A stretch of DNA of 16,910 bases from Cymbomonas tetramitiformis (taxonomy: Eukaryota > Chlorophyta > Pyramimonadophyceae > Pyramimonadales > Pyramimonadaceae). Position numbers and translations under genes: made by a program. Position 1 is the first letter of the stretch; every line of letters starts with the position of its first letter. A model generated the notes under the pieces. That model saw only the letters and a list, made by a program, of their open reading frames with translations. It ran no database searches and was not told where the DNA came from. The DNA is taken from NCBI GenBank assembly GCA_001247695.2, contig LGRX02030216.1, forward strand, positions 1 through 16,910, written 5' to 3'. Below, piece after piece: positions 16,253 to 16,910 of this stretch.

Positions 16253-16614
16253 AGGCATTACAGTAATCACTTTCGATAATAAGAAAACCCGCCAATAAGA
16301 AAGTAGCCAGCTTTCTCGGAGGGGGGGGGGGTACCCAAGTTGATGAAAATGGCTGGCTGGTTTTTTTGAGCTAAGAAAGTAGGGTGGTTTAAGAAATATG
16401 GGGGCTGGCTGGCAAGCCCAAGAGACAATCCGACAATTTCTTAAATTTAAGAAAATTTTGCTGGATTTTTAGCCTTTTTACTCTATTTTTCGGTATTTTT
16501 ACATGATTCCATATGCAAATCTAATATGTATCGAACGCATGATTCCGGTCACGTTTCGGCCGAAACTGAAATTATTTTCTAGTGCGCCCACGATATGTAT
16601 ATGAGGCTACATGT
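16253..16614. other. Low-complexity DNA with homopolymers, no gene
   Basis: It holds an 11-base G run at 16321-16331, repeated ggctggctgg motifs near 16351 and 16406, and T- and A-rich runs at 16440-16500. No coding content is seen. Confidence 0.6.
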
Positions 16615-16910
16615 GAGCTGAAATTCAGCCTATGCATGAGCTGAAATTCAGCCTATATATATATGAGGCTATATATGAGCTGAAATGCAGCCTATATATG
16701 AGGCTATATATGAGCTGAAATTCAGCCTATGTATGAGCTGAAATTCAGCCTATATATGAGGCTATATATGAGCTGAAATTCAGCCTATATATGAGCTGAA
16801 ATGCAGCCTATATATGAGCTGAAATTCAGCCTATATATGAGGCTATGTATGAGCTGAAATTCAGCCTATGTATGAGCTGAAATGCAGCCTATATATGAGT
16901 CCATATATAT
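16615..16910. repeat. Satellite-like array with 23- and 35-bp periods, running off the window
   Basis: Ten copies of gagctgaaattcagcc, three with g replacing a t, start at 16615, 16638, 16677, 16712, 16735, 16770, 16793, 16816, 16851 and 16874. Spacings are 23 bp, or 35-39 bp where an extra gaggctatatat is inserted. The core gctgaa-a-ttcagc is a near-perfect palindrome and the spacers are TA-rich. Confidence 0.95.

Noticed and set aside
16615..16910. CRISPR array
   Set aside because: Spacers are nearly identical TA-rich sequence rather than unique, and the context is eukaryotic; it is a satellite.

Overview
The window is eukaryotic and has two unlike halves. Bases 1 to about 12,750 are GC-rich and hold most of one very large LTR retrotransposon of the Ty3/Gypsy type. 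The remaining roughly 4.1 kb is AT-rich, repeat-laden DNA with no convincing gene. I cannot name the host. The Ty3-type pol order, a LINE-like fragment and tRNA-like Pol III boxes all fit a eukaryote, and nothing looks bacterial.

The retrotransposon reads left to right on the plus strand. A 5' leader with degenerate repeats (1-483) is followed by ORF1 (484-2205), which has tryptophan-centred repeats resembling Sfi1 and one in-frame TGA. Next come ORF2, a coiled-coil protein (2219-2959), and Gag, with a CCHC zinc knuckle (2956-4824). Pol is in two frames: part A (4821-8669) carries protease, reverse transcriptase and most of RNase H, and part B (8642-12565) carries the end of RNase H, a Dam-like N6-adenine methyltransferase domain, a DDE integrase, a chromodomain and a phage-type C5-cytosine methyltransferase. 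A purine tract (12606-12619) and the probable start of a 3' LTR close the element. Catalytic residues of protease, RT, integrase and both methyltransferases are visible, so the copy looks fairly young. Visible damage is one TGA in ORF1, one frame change inside RNase H, and 3' LTR sequence I cannot match to the 5' end.

The main discovery candidate is the architecture: one integrase-bearing polyprotein appears to carry two chemically different DNA methyltransferases, an adenine one between RNase H and integrase and a cytosine one after the chromodomain. From memory, C5 methyltransferases in retrotransposons have been reported from dinoflagellates and charophyte algae, and Dam-like domains are a known part of tyrosine-recombinase (DIRS-like) retroelements. 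I do not recall both in one Gypsy element. A natural reading is that the element marks its own cDNA or integration site, but that is inference.

The AT-rich flank contains a perfect hairpin, a tRNA-like segment between 12-bp direct repeats, a three-copy 21-bp repeat, a LINE-like remnant, a dispersed 22-bp motif in several copies, and a 23/35-bp satellite built on a near-palindrome that runs to the window end.
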